Notes: generated by a model not told the origin, from the sequence alone. A stretch of 64,000 bases of DNA from Sunxiuqinia sp963974515 (GCF_963974515.1 NZ_CAXBDD010000008.1:26215-90214), one strand, 5' to 3'; positions 27,137-36,709 are shown, counted from the first letter of the stretch. A program made the numbers and translations.

Positions 27137-28453
27137 ATGACAAGTTTCAGCGAATTAAAAGTTAATAAATCGATCTTGAAAGTGTTGGATGAGTTAGGGT
27201 TCGAACGTCCTACTCCCATACAAGAGAAAGCCATTCCGGTTATTCGATCGGGCGCCGACGTGGTTGGCGTTGCACAAACCGGGACCGGCAAAACGGCTGC
27301 CTACCTGCTGCCGATATTTATGAAGTTGGTGAAAGCGGAGGGACTTGATCCCCGGGTCTTGATTTTAGTGCCCACACGCGAGTTGTCCATCCAGGTGGGA
27401 GACGATATTGAGGAGCTGACCCGCTACAGCGATATTCGCCATGCGGCTGTTTATGGTGGTGTTGGCTGGACCAAACATGCCGCGCTTATAGAACCCGGCA
27501 TTGATATTTTGGTGGCTACGCCCGGGCGTTTGCGCGACTTGTACCATGCAGGAGCCGTTTCGCTAAAAAAAATCAAGACACTGGTGATCGACGAAGCCGA
27601 TCGCATGCTCGATATGGGTTTTATGCCACAGATCCGGCAGTTGCTGGAAATCATTCCGGTAAAACGCCAGAACCTTCTATTTTCGGCCACATTCGATGAA
27701 AAAGTGGAGTTGATGACCCAGGAGTTTCTCGACTTCCCGGAGCGGGTGGAAGTATCTCCATCGGCTACTCCTGCACAGTTGGTCAAGCAATCCTACTATA
27801 AAGTCCCGAATTTTAAAACCAAGCTAAACCTGGTTCGCCACTGGCTGCAGGACGAAGAAGTCTTTAATCGTGTACTGATCTTTGTACGCACCAAAGAGAA
27901 CGCTGAAATGGTGTATAAAGTGATTAAGCGAAAGACGGAGGGCGAAAAGCGTATCCTTCACTCCAATAAGGGACAGAATACCCGGATGAATGCCATTCAG
28001 GCTTTTAAAGACGGTGAGCTTCGGATCCTGATTTCGACGGATGTTTCGGCCCGTGGGCTGGACGTTTCGCTGATTACGCACGTCATCAATTTTGACCTGC
28101 CCCAGCGCTACGAGGATTACGTTCACCGCATCGGACGAACGGCACGAGCCAATAATCATGGCGAAGCCATCACACTTATCAATCCTTCGGAAGAATATCA
28201 CCTGAAAAAGATTGAAGAAGTGATCCGTATGCCCATCGAGGAAAAACCACTGCCCGAAGATTTGGTGATTGAACCGACCGGGAAGTCAGAACACCAGGAG
28301 CAGATGCGTGAAATTGACCGCCAGAAAAAGATGGACGACCCCGATTACCAGGGAGCTTTTCACGAAAAGAAGCGCCGGCCGCATGAAAAAGCAAGCGGCA
28401 ACAAAAATTTGGGTAAAGAACGCAAGCAACGGAAAAAGAAGAAGCGCGGGTAG
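27137..28453 (+). CDS. DEAD-box ATP-dependent RNA helicase
   Basis: Starts at ATG 27137 (MTSFSELKVNKSILKVLDEL); the TTG at 27128 lies in the promoter. Motifs in order are Q motif (FERPTPIQ), I (AQTGTGKT), Ia (PTRELS), II (DEAD), III (SAT), V (STDVSARGLD) and VI (HRIGRTAR). A lysine-rich tail (KKRRPHEKASGNKN..KKKKRG) probably binds RNA. It unwinds short RNA duplexes in ribosome assembly or mRNA turnover; the exact paralogue (RhlE-like) is not certain. Monocistronic. Confidence 0.93.
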   Translation: MTSFSELKVNKSILKVLDELGFERPTPIQEKAIPVIRSGADVVGVAQTGTGKTAAYLLPIFMKLVKAEGLDPRVLILVPTRELSIQVGDDIEELTRYSDIRHAAVYGGVGWTKHAALIEPGIDILVATPGRLRDLYHAGAVSLKKIKTLVIDEADRMLDMGFMPQIRQLLEIIPVKRQNLLFSATFDEKVELMTQEFLDFPERVEVSPSATPAQLVKQSYYKVPNFKTKLNLVRHWLQDEEVFNRVLIFVRTKENAEMVYKVIKRKTEGEKRILHSNKGQNTRMNAIQAFKDGELRILISTDVSARGLDVSLITHVINFDLPQRYEDYVHRIGRTARANNHGEAITLINPSEEYHLKKIEEVIRMPIEEKPLPEDLVIEPTGKSEHQEQMREIDRQKKMDDPDYQGAFHEKKRRPHEKASGNKNLGKERKQRKKKKRG

Positions 28454-28555
28454 CAGGAGTTTAGGCTTTCACGTTCCGAGTTTCTCGCTGTATCTTCTCA
28501 GGCTCCTCTCATGGTCTCTTCCGGAGTTGGTTCCTTCGTGAAGACATAAAACGAA

Positions 28556-30352
28556 CTATTCCTGTGGAAGTGTGAAATAAAACACACATCCTTCGCCCGG
28601 GATACCGTTGCTGATCACGCCAACTTCACCTCCCAGCTTTTCCACAATGCGCTTCACAATGGAGAGCCCCAGTCCCGTCCCCTCAATATGGGTTTGGTTG
28701 AATCGCTCATACTTCTTAAACAACTTCTTTTGCTTGCTTTTCGTCAAGCCGTTACCGTTATCCTTGATCCAGTAACGAATTTTTTTCTGGCTGTAAAACT
28801 GGTTGGCTCCCAGCTCGATCACCGGCGGATCACCGCCATACTTGATGGCGTTGCTCAAAAAGTTTACCCAAACCTCCTCAATCCAGGGGCCATAGCCACA
28901 CGCGGATGGCCAATCGCCTGGCTTTATGATTTGAGCGCCTGACGACTTGATCATGTCGACCAGGCGTTTTTCACTCTCTTCAAAGATCTGAAGCATGTCA
29001 ACCCGATCGGTCTTAACATCCTGTTGTCTGACACTGGCCAGAGTCAGCAATTCTTTGATGACATGGAACGACTTGTTGGCCGAAAGCTGAATCAGGTCAG
29101 TCACTTCTTCCAGGTTCGCGTAGTTTTTCTGCTCCAATTCGTAGTGAAGGAGATCCGTTGACGTGACAATGGCTCCGATAATGTTGTTAAGATCGTGTGC
29201 TACAGTGTGGTCAAAAGCATCCAGATCGGCAATCAGTTTCTCTTTTTCTTCAATTTCGAGCTTGAGTTGTTGGTTGGCCTCTTTGATTTTTTGCTCGTAA
29301 ACGGTTTTTTCGGTAATGTCGCGCAAGGTGAACAGTCGGCCCGAAAGTTTCTCCTTTTGATCGTATAATGGTGTCACCCGCAGGTCGAAAAAAATGGTTT
29401 TGCCGTTGATTTGCGCCTCCAGCTCCACAGGTTCGATGGTCTTTCTATTGGACAGCTGCTCAATAAGCGATTGTTGCTTCGGGAAAGCCTCCACCAATAA
29501 TTTACCCAGAATGGCGTTTTTATCTTGCTGGGTCAAGCTCAGAAAAGACGGGTTTACATCGACAATCCGGTGGTTTCGGTCAACAATGGCAATCCCGTCA
29601 GGGAGTATGTCCAAAAATTTATTCCGTGCAAATGGAATTAGGTCAAACGTACCGTAGCGAACATTGATGTATGTTAAAATCATTCCTGAAAAGACAAAAA
29701 AGATAGGCGTCCAATCAAATCCGGCAATGGGACCGATATTGAAAACATACAGCAGGTTGCCTGTGACGGGAAACAGACAGGCTCCGACCAGCAAAAGAAT
29801 CTGCCCCTGAAAATTTTCAGGAAAATTGAATAGCAAGGGGACGATGTTGGCAATGCTTAAAATCAGGAGCGTATAGGAAAATGCAAAAACCAGCCAGAAG
29901 GAAATACCGTAGTGGTAGATTGTTGTATTATTCTCCGGATTAATGTGATAACCGGCCCAATGTAAGCCATGAAGATCGTTGGTGAAAACTGAAATTAGGA
30001 ATAGCACCGCCAACCCGATTAATCCAGCTTTGACCGTATTACTCAGCCTGGTCTGCTTGGAAGCAAAATAGATACTAAAAAAATAAAAAAAGACAGGCGC
30101 GAAAACAATGCCGATGTAAGAGAATTTAGACCAAAAGATTTTCAGGTTCAGATCAGTAGCAGCAAATTCCAATCCATAAAAAAACGCCCATGTGGCCGTC
30201 GCAAACTGCATAAGCGACAGGTAGAGTATCCCGGGTGATCGTTTGTATTTAAGCAGGTAAACACTAATGATCAGTCCGGCTACCCCTGAAAAAATAAGAA
30301 CGAGGAGCAGCGGGGTAATCAAATATGGCCCAATTTCGTGTCTCACTGGCAA
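28556..30352 (-). CDS. 7TM-PAS sensor histidine kinase
   Basis: 598 residues. Seven hydrophobic segments in residues about 10-230 match the HisKA_7TM sensory domain. A PAS domain follows (about 245-350, LPDGIAIVDRNHRIVDVNPS). The phospho-acceptor region is DHTVAHDLNNIIGAI with His386. The ATPase shows NFLSNAIKYGG, DNGNGL and GTGLGLSIVKRI. No response regulator is adjacent. The H box has HDLNN in place of HELRTP, as in HisKA_2/phytochrome-like kinases. The signal is unknown. Confidence 0.9.
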   Translation of the reverse strand: MPVRHEIGPYLITPLLLVLIFSGVAGLIISVYLLKYKRSPGILYLSLMQFATATWAFFYGLEFAATDLNLKIFWSKFSYIGIVFAPVFFYFFSIYFASKQTRLSNTVKAGLIGLAVLFLISVFTNDLHGLHWAGYHINPENNTTIYHYGISFWLVFAFSYTLLILSIANIVPLLFNFPENFQGQILLLVGACLFPVTGNLLYVFNIGPIAGFDWTPIFFVFSGMILTYINVRYGTFDLIPFARNKFLDILPDGIAIVDRNHRIVDVNPSFLSLTQQDKNAILGKLLVEAFPKQQSLIEQLSNRKTIEPVELEAQINGKTIFFDLRVTPLYDQKEKLSGRLFTLRDITEKTVYEQKIKEANQQLKLEIEEKEKLIADLDAFDHTVAHDLNNIIGAIVTSTDLLHYELEQKNYANLEEVTDLIQLSANKSFHVIKELLTLASVRQQDVKTDRVDMLQIFEESEKRLVDMIKSSGAQIIKPGDWPSACGYGPWIEEVWVNFLSNAIKYGGDPPVIELGANQFYSQKKIRYWIKDNGNGLTKSKQKKLFKKYERFNQTHIEGTGLGLSIVKRIVEKLGGEVGVISNGIPGEGCVFYFTLPQE

Positions 30353-30482
30353 ATAAATACGGTGAATGGTGTCCTGTTGTGCTTCATTCTTTCAATTTGT
30401 TGGCATCAAAGCAAGTAAGAGAACATGGTCCTGCCCGGCAACCTTAATGAGAGGTGAATATACAAAACTTTATAGAAATACA

Positions 30483-31046
30483 TCAAGCCAGAAAAATGTG
30501 TTCCAATAAAATTTTTGACCCGATCGACAACAGGATCAAGCCTCCTGCCAATTCAGCGTAGCGACTGATGTGCGGGCCGGTTTTTTTCCCAATCAAAATG
30601 CCGGTCATCGATGCGAAGAAAGTCACTGAGCCAATAATCAGGATGGCTATCATGATTTTTGCGAGGAGGTTGCCCACGCTGAATCCAACAACCAGGGCAT
30701 CCATGCTGGTAGCTAGCCCAAGGAAAAACGCCACCCGAAAATTCAGCGGGTTCTTTATGCTTGGGGTTTCTTCTTTGGAAAAACTCTCATGCACCATTTT
30801 CAATCCAATTCCTGCAAGAAGAACAAAGGAAATCCAGTGGTCAATCGGATCAATCAGCGTTCGGACACTGCTTTGAAGTCCCCACCCCAACAAAGGCATA
30901 ATGGCTTGAAAGGATGCCAGAACGAAGGCCAGCCGGGATGCCTGAAAAAATTGAATCCGGGGTAGGTTGAGCCCACTAATGACCGATACGGCAAACGAAT
31001 CGAACGATAAGCCGATTGCAAGAATGATGAGTGTGAGGTAGTCCAT
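30483..31046 (-). CDS. mntP: MntP-type manganese efflux pump
   Basis: 187 residues and six membrane helices in two related halves. Each half carries the conserved acidic motif: LSFDSFAVSVISG and TSMDALVVGFSVG. Length and pattern closely follow E. coli MntP, which exports Mn2+. No yybP-ykoY riboswitch is visible, and the gene lies only 32 bases behind the acyltransferase, so it is likely expressed from the BASS-transporter promoter. Specificity for Mn is by family. Confidence 0.85.
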   Translation of the reverse strand: MDYLTLIILAIGLSFDSFAVSVISGLNLPRIQFFQASRLAFVLASFQAIMPLLGWGLQSSVRTLIDPIDHWISFVLLAGIGLKMVHESFSKEETPSIKNPLNFRVAFFLGLATSMDALVVGFSVGNLLAKIMIAILIIGSVTFFASMTGILIGKKTGPHISRYAELAGGLILLSIGSKILLEHIFLA

Positions 31047-31078
31047 CGCAAAAAGATTGGGCGCAAAAGTAGAAAAAA

Positions 31079-32419
31079 TCAGCTATTAAGCAAGGTTGAG
31101 AGTTTCTTGCTGAGTTCCGACTTTTGGTTAAACAGCCTGATGGCCTCATCTTTATTCCTCTGTGTAAAGCGATACACGCGGCAATTGGTCATCAGTTCCT
31201 GAAGGTACTTCAAGCCAGCAAAGGCCGGCTTGCCCAATAACAAGTAGGCGGCCGGAACCAGGACTCCCCAAGCAGCGTAGCCAGTATACCAATAGGCGAC
31301 CAGCCCCAGTGCGATGGCCACCAATGGATAAATGAGCAGACCGGCCACAAATTGGAAGGTGCTAAAAAACTCAGGATTTTTAATCTTTTTCTGAATGAAA
31401 TAGCGAGGCAGAAAAAATGGGATCAGATGGAGTAAATAGCCCATTAAAACCAACGGTGTAAGAGCCAGGCCAATCAAGCTTTGAGTGACAAGATACCACA
31501 TCGCAATTCGCTCCCGATCCAATTGCTCGCTGCTGATGTTGAGTTTCTTCAGTGATTCGCGGAAGTGATCCAACTGCTTATGAAGCGTTTGAAATTCCCC
31601 GGCTTGTTCAAGCTCTTTTTCTTCCAGCATTTTGATGATTTGCTGATCGCGGTAAAAGCGAGCTTCAACTCCGCTGCCATAGTGTGAATTAGTATCACCT
31701 AACTTCGTGGCAAGCAACTCGCGCATCAACTCATAATTGTCGTAATGGGTCTTGCTCCGAATATTGATGGTAAGCGCCTCGATGCGACTGGTAATTTCGT
31801 TGCGCAATTTCAGGGTTGTTTTCTGAGGATCGAGCCTAAACTCCTCTTCATATTCGCTCACCTTAATCGGTTCACCATAATTGACCAGCAATTCACGGTT
31901 AAAGTGCCAGTAGTGACTGTAGTAAATCCCTACCGGAATTATGAGCAGGTTCAGTCGAAAGTTATTTTTTTCTTCCGCTAAGAAGGCGATTCGGGGAATG
32001 GCTTTTTTGGGAGCAAGCATTTGTCTTTTCCCTGAGTGGCCGGCTTCCTGGAAAAGTGCCAGCTCTTTGTTGTGTTCCAGAATATCGATGGCCCGTTCAA
32101 AAATCCGCTCATTCTCGCCCAGGTTTTCCTTTCCATCGCGAATACGATAAACCGGCAGAATTTTCAGGAACCGCAGAATCGGACGCGTGATCGGGAGTTT
32201 AAAAATATCGGCGCGGGCCAGCCACACCGGTTGCGTATGATTGGTGCACAATACAGCCAGTGGATCCATCAGGGCGTTCTGGTGATTGGGGGCAAAGATC
32301 AAAGGTTTGTTTTTCGGAATTTTTGACAAGCCAATGACAGTGATGCTCCTGTGGCTCAACCACAAGGCCAGACGTACAATTTGTTTAAGGAAGGCGTATC
32401 CCAATGACCATTTCTTCAT
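31079..32419 (-). CDS. Lysophospholipid acyltransferase (PlsC-like) with C-terminal membrane domain
   Basis: 446 residues. The PlsC acceptor motif appears as PNHQNALMDPLAV (NHX4D), followed by the substrate motif region FQEAGHSGKRQML. Residues about 300-410 add three or four membrane helices not found in classic PlsC, so it is about twice the usual size. It should acylate lysophosphatidic acid or a related lipid at the inner membrane. It starts one base after the BASS transporter stop and is followed by mntP. Confidence 0.85.
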   Translation of the reverse strand: MKKWSLGYAFLKQIVRLALWLSHRSITVIGLSKIPKNKPLIFAPNHQNALMDPLAVLCTNHTQPVWLARADIFKLPITRPILRFLKILPVYRIRDGKENLGENERIFERAIDILEHNKELALFQEAGHSGKRQMLAPKKAIPRIAFLAEEKNNFRLNLLIIPVGIYYSHYWHFNRELLVNYGEPIKVSEYEEEFRLDPQKTTLKLRNEITSRIEALTINIRSKTHYDNYELMRELLATKLGDTNSHYGSGVEARFYRDQQIIKMLEEKELEQAGEFQTLHKQLDHFRESLKKLNISSEQLDRERIAMWYLVTQSLIGLALTPLVLMGYLLHLIPFFLPRYFIQKKIKNPEFFSTFQFVAGLLIYPLVAIALGLVAYWYTGYAAWGVLVPAAYLLLGKPAFAGLKYLQELMTNCRVYRFTQRNKDEAIRLFNQKSELSKKLSTLLNS

Positions 32420-32420
32420 A

Positions 32421-33377
32421 CTAAGCGATTATCGGTTTTCTAGCCCACAAACCAGCCATAGTCAATCCACTGATAATATGCCAGATTCCCCACCAGGCAG
32501 CAATAACTGCCATGCCTCCCAACTCCAGTTCAGGAGGGAAAATTTTCGGGTTGAACATCAGCGCTAAAGCTAAGCCGGAGTTCTGGATGCCGGTTTCAAT
32601 AGTAATGGCCCGGCGGTCGGCTGATGGTCGGCGCATGAGCGTGCTGAAAGCAAATCCAGTGCCTAACGCCAGTGCATTATGAATAAGCACGATGAAAAAC
32701 ACCAGATGAACAAACCTCATGAAATGACTGAAATTAGCCGAAAGCATGGCAATGACCATCACGATAAAAAACAGCAGCGAAGCCGTTCGAAGTGGCTTGA
32801 TGATTTTTTTTGTGGTTTCCGGAAATCTGGAAGCAAACAAAACCCCCAGAATAACCGGGATTCCCAATAAAATGAATACCGTTTCGAACATCTGGTACTG
32901 ATCAATTTCGAGCGGGCGAAGTAAGGCCTGAGCCGACTGGTTGTTGTAAAATTTCACATAGAGATTTCCCCAGATGGCAAAATTGAGCGGGGTCATAAAC
33001 ACGGCACTGAGAGTTGCAAACGCCGTCAGGCTCACCGACAAAGCAGCATTGGCTTTGGCCATAGAGCTCATAAAGTTGGAAATATTTCCTCCGGGGCACG
33101 ATGCGACAAGAATCATCCCAAGCGCAATTGTGGGCGCTGGTTTCAAAATGATGACCAATAAGAAAGTCAATAGCGGAAGCAGTAAAAACTGTGAGATAAT
33201 TCCGGTAATGGCTGATTTTGGTTTCTGAATAATGTCTGTAAAATCACTTAGTTTGATTCCCAACGCCACCCCAAACATGATGAATGCCAGCGCGATGTTC
33301 AAAAAGAGCAACCCTGAAGGTGAAAAGTTCAACCGCACATGATCCAAAACTTCCATGGAGGAGTTCATAAGCTTCAA
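32421..33377 (-). CDS. Bile acid:sodium symporter family (BASS) transporter
   Basis: 318 residues with nine or ten membrane helices. The family blocks VASCPGGNISNFMSSMAKAN (conserved PGG..SN) and ITIETGIQNSGLALAL (ETGxQN) are both clear; these form the crossover Na+ sites. Substrates range over bile salts, pantoate, pyruvate and other organic anions, and cannot be told from sequence. It heads the three-gene operon with the acyltransferase and mntP. TACTTTTAG upstream is a -7-like element. Confidence 0.9.
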   Translation of the reverse strand: MKLMNSSMEVLDHVRLNFSPSGLLFLNIALAFIMFGVALGIKLSDFTDIIQKPKSAITGIISQFLLLPLLTFLLVIILKPAPTIALGMILVASCPGGNISNFMSSMAKANAALSVSLTAFATLSAVFMTPLNFAIWGNLYVKFYNNQSAQALLRPLEIDQYQMFETVFILLGIPVILGVLFASRFPETTKKIIKPLRTASLLFFIVMVIAMLSANFSHFMRFVHLVFFIVLIHNALALGTGFAFSTLMRRPSADRRAITIETGIQNSGLALALMFNPKIFPPELELGGMAVIAAWWGIWHIISGLTMAGLWARKPIIA

Positions 33378-33402
33378 TTTATTTCATTGAGGCCCTAAAA
33401 GT

Positions 33403-33445
33403 AAAAAACTATTGAAAGAAAGCGTGTTTCCCACAATAGTTTTTT
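33403..33445. terminator. 12-bp inverted repeat with T/A flanks at edge of accessory region
   Basis: 33403-33414 and 33434-33445 are perfect inverted copies (six A plus CTATTG), spaced by 19 bases. A-run and T-run ends allow termination in either direction. It lies just upstream of the BASS promoter and marks the left border of the accessory stretch. Confidence 0.45.
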
Positions 33446-33464
33446 AAGCTTTTAGTTTTCGAAA

Positions 33465-33520
33465 GACCCGTCTCGAGGCGGGAATCGAATCTCCCCGATC
33501 ATGCGCTTATAATCCACGTG
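33465..33520 (-). other. Degenerate tRNA-like 3' fragment
   Basis: Read on the minus strand, the sequence has a T-arm-like hairpin (GGGGA, seven-base loop containing TTCGA, TTCCC). It follows an anticodon-arm-like ATTATAAGC segment. No full cloverleaf can be folded and the T loop is displaced by one base. It may be the duplicated tRNA end left by an integrated element, or a decayed tRNA gene. Confidence 0.3.
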
Positions 33521-33615
33521 TTACTTCAATGTAAATCGCAAGGTCTCGTTTTTGTCTCTCAATGGTTCATTTTCAATGTATTGTAGCTTAAAAATACAAA
33601 AATATTACTACTTAT

Positions 33616-34896
33616 TCAAATGTTGACTAATTCCCACGGATGTAGATGAAGAATACCTTCATAGTTCGAATATTTCATATCATCAAGAGAAACAACATAC
33701 TTTTCATAGTTATCTTTTATCTGTAAAAGGTTGCCAAATTCTCTGTTTATAACATTTTCGTTGTTTAATAAATAGCATACCTGAACATAAATTATCCTAT
33801 CAACCTTTTGGGCAATAAAATCAATCTCGAGATTATTTAATACTCCAACCTGCACTTCATATCCCATACGTTTTAGTTGCAGGTAAACGTAATTTTCAAG
33901 ATTATATTCTACATCTGTCGGAAGAAATCCAAACAAGAAATTTTTAAAAGCCAAATCATTCAGATAATATTTACAGGCACCTCCGAGTACTTGTTTCCCT
34001 CGTAAATTAAAACGATCTGCCTGATGAAAAATAAAGGCATCAGTTAAATACTGCACATAACTTGAAACAGTTTCATAATTTGTTTTTTTCTGTTTGCTTT
34101 TAAAATAACTGATAATATTACTTATCGATGTCAGGTTTCCTATATTAACCGCAAGAAACTTAAATAGTTCTTCCAGTAATGGTAAATCCTTAATTTTATG
34201 TCTGTCCAGTATATCGCGTAAAATGACAGTATCTTTTAAACTGGCTATGTAATTGCGTTTAAGTTCTTCTGAATTAAGATGAAACAATTCAGGTAAACCT
34301 CCGGTTTTAAGATATTCAAGAAAACCTTCCTTTCCCAGAGTTAATTCCCTTACATCCAAAAATTCGGAATAATCAAAAGGCAAGATCTCAAATTCAACAT
34401 ATCTGCCTGATAGTAATGTTGCTAATTCTCCTGATAATAAAGTAGAGTTTGAGCCGGAAACAAATAGCTCGTAATCCTGTGTAAAATCCTGAGAATATGA
34501 ATTAACAAAGGTTTCCCATCCTTCAATATTTTGCACTTCATCAAGAAAAATATAGATCTTTCCTTTTACCTGCAATTGAGTTCGATAAATGGAAAACAAC
34601 TCCTCTAAGTCTGAAGCTGTTTGTATTTCATCAAATGCAATAAATTCCTTATTCAAAAAGAACAAATTCTTTGGATCAACATTCTTATTCGTAATGAGAT
34701 AATTCATTATTTGTCGTAACAGATAACTCTTTCCGGATCGACGTTGACCTACCAGTACTTTTACCAAACGAGTATCCAGAAATCCAGCTATTTTTTCAAG
34801 ATATTGCTTACGCTCATAACCGATCTGTATTGTTTGTCCTTCCCAGGCATTATATCTTTTTGTTTTCTCAAATATACTTGCAATTTTTTCAGCCAT
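33616..34896 (-). CDS. AAA ATPase with DUF4143 nuclease-like C-terminus
   Basis: 426 residues. Walker A is GQRRSGKSYLLRQI (about 51-64) and Walker B is IYIFLDEVQNIEGWE. The second half has the DUF4143 winged region (LLEELFKFLAVNIGNLTSIS) and a restriction-like patch NLEIDFIAQKVDRIIYVQV near the end. Such ATPases are abundant, mobile and of unknown role in Bacteroidota. The AT-rich codon use differs by eye from the flanking genes, in line with acquisition. It stands alone. Confidence 0.88.
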   Translation of the reverse strand: MAEKIASIFEKTKRYNAWEGQTIQIGYERKQYLEKIAGFLDTRLVKVLVGQRRSGKSYLLRQIMNYLITNKNVDPKNLFFLNKEFIAFDEIQTASDLEELFSIYRTQLQVKGKIYIFLDEVQNIEGWETFVNSYSQDFTQDYELFVSGSNSTLLSGELATLLSGRYVEFEILPFDYSEFLDVRELTLGKEGFLEYLKTGGLPELFHLNSEELKRNYIASLKDTVILRDILDRHKIKDLPLLEELFKFLAVNIGNLTSISNIISYFKSKQKKTNYETVSSYVQYLTDAFIFHQADRFNLRGKQVLGGACKYYLNDLAFKNFLFGFLPTDVEYNLENYVYLQLKRMGYEVQVGVLNNLEIDFIAQKVDRIIYVQVCYLLNNENVINREFGNLLQIKDNYEKYVVSLDDMKYSNYEGILHLHPWELVNI

Positions 34897-35394
34897 AGTT
34901 GAGTTTATTTTTATTTAGTGTATTTTTTCAAATGTACTTGAATTTTTTATAATTATTTGGATATTTTCAGACTTATTTGAATTATTGTTGTGAAGTTATG
35001 TTTGTGACCTTACATCTATTTGACCTTTTCTGTCTATTCAATTCGACACATTAGCAATGTTTTTGTCGAACTTAATCGACACTTTTATATCTAAATTGGC
35101 GCACAAGCTATAAAGATCACTTTTGTAGCCCCAATATGGTCAGTTCAGACGATACAAACCTATACATTGATATAAGCGCCCTGTTTGCATTTTCCAAGTA
35201 CACTTTTTCTACCGACTTTTGGTGCCAATGAAAAGAAAAATATTCCCATTTTAATTATTTTCCAAATCCATTCTTAATCTCAAATCGTAAACACCCGCTC
35301 TTTCCAATTCAGGCATGAGGCAAAAGGAAACGGATATAAATGGACTGAAAGTAGGCGTTGGAGGACAGTAAATTGGCACGTGTTTTTACTCATA
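34897..35394. other. AT-rich gene-free stretch in the accessory region
   Basis: No supportable gene on either strand. The base content is clearly richer in A and T than the housekeeping genes on either side. Two similar words (GTCGAACTTAATCGACAC near 35070 and ATTCGACACATTAGC near 35040) are the only local repeats I noticed. Confidence 0.4.
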
Positions 35395-35447
35395 CTTTGC
35401 TGCTAAGCTTCCTTTCGAAGCATGAGAAAGGAAGCTTAGCAGCAAAG
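35395..35447. repeat. Perfect 22-bp inverted repeat, nine-base loop
   Basis: 35395-35416 and 35426-35447 are exact reverse complements, with loop GAAGCATGA. Arms start CTTTGCTGCTAAGC and end CCTTTC. No T tract follows on either strand, so it is not a standard terminator. It has no attC core sites and stands between the ATPase gene and the decayed recombinase. Confidence 0.9.
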
Positions 35448-35564
35448 AGAATCAACAATTTCAAAACTCTTGTCAATTTGCTGGCTGCGTTTATGCCGTA
35501 AGCTTTTGACGTCTGCCTGAATTGAAATCAAATTGTTGAAGATTTGGGAAACCCATGCAAATTT

Positions 35565-35789
35565 TCACATTCGGTACCCTCTGTTCTTTTTCTTTTGTGG
35601 TTCAATTCTTTGATTTGATTCTTTTTTACGCTGCCTTTCCTGATCTTTCTCAGCCGGAATAGGCCCGTCTCTAATTAACTTTTGAAATTCATAGTCAAGC
35701 GATGGATTTTGAATGACCTTAAAATATTCCTGTAGTTTATTTTGATCCAACCGGTAGTCTATTTTTGAGTAACTAAACTGCCGGTCAAC
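35565..35789 (-). pseudogene. Gene fragment, unrecognised, lysine/arginine-rich end
   Basis: An open stretch of about 74 codons begins right after a TAA and has no good start codon until the TTG at 35750. The product contains RQFSYSKIDYRLDQNKLQEY and ends EPQKKKNRGYRM. The composition and basic tail recall the end of mobilisation or relaxase proteins of Bacteroidota elements, but I cannot name it. Lying just beyond the broken recombinase, it is best read as the tail of a truncated mobile-element gene. Confidence 0.35.
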
Positions 35790-35806
35790 TTATGAACCAT
35801 TAAAAA

Positions 35807-36709
35807 TCAGCTTGTTTTTGGTAAGTATAATTCCCTGGACAACATTCGTATTTCTCCTGCTTTAGTTCTGTCAATAATAATCCATTGGTTGCCATCATTT
35901 CCCGTCCGTATATGGTACTTTGCCAGTTTTGAGATGTCTGCATAGGAAAGGCCTGTGTAACAAGCAAAAAGAAAAAGACTTCAAACAGTGTTAAGACGTT
36001 CAATTTCAATATTTTTCTTGCGTATTTCATTTAGCTCGTTCGATGTGAGATATTCACGTTTTGGTTTTTCGGTTTTCACTTGGAATTTCACATAGGGATT
36101 TATCAAAATGTAATCCATCGCAACGGCTAAATTGAGTACTTTCTTCATGTGTTTGTGGTAACACCAGGCGGTATTAACACTATTATTGAACTTGGTTTTC
36201 ATGTACGCGTCAAAAGCATTAATAAATTTGTAGTCTATCGATTTCAATGCCCATTCATTCTTATTGTGGATATCAGAAAGAAAATTCACCAGCCGGGTCC
36301 TTGAGGTTTTATAGTGTTTCAGAGTTGTTGCAGAAAAGCCTTTGCCAATATTGGCTTTAATGGTATGCATGTAGGTGTCGAACATTTCTACTATCCCGTG
36401 TTCAGAGTCAATTTCACACAGTTTATCCTTTATGTCAGTTACATTGAAGCTTTTATTCTGGGCCTCAAACTGATTATAAATATCCAGGATATTGGTGGCA
36501 ATCTTATCCAAACGATTATTGATCGTTTTAGCCTAGTTCGAAGATCCCGCCATTCTTTCTTTCACGGTATCCCATGCTCCTTTTTCGGTAAATACTTTTG
36601 TGGATATTTCTGCCCGTTTGCCTTTATAGGTAAATCTGGCATAAATTGGGCAAATATCATCCTGTTTTTTCTTCGAAGCCTTGAGTAAAAATACTATTGT
36701 AACCCTCAT
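35807..36709 (-). pseudogene. Tyrosine recombinase (integrase), disrupted by two in-frame stops and truncated
   Basis: One minus-strand frame from ATG 36709 carries an arm-binding start (DDICPIYARFTYKGKRAEIS), a SAM-like core-binding domain (FSATTLKHYKTSRTRLVNFL, AWCYHKHMKKVLNLAV) and the start of the catalytic domain (LFLFACYTGLSYADISKLAK). The frame is broken by TAG at 36535-36533 and by TGA at 35983-35981, then ends at TGA 35809-35807. The HxxR and Tyr parts of the active site are missing. It matches the phage/transposon integrases of Bacteroidota conjugative elements and must be inactive. Confidence 0.85.

Noticed and set aside
30483..31078. Manganese riboswitch (yybP-ykoY) upstream of mntP
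   Set aside because: Only 32 bases separate mntP from the upstream gene, with no room for the structure.
35395..35447. Integron attC site
   Set aside because: No R/L core motifs and no cassette-type gene or integron integrase nearby.
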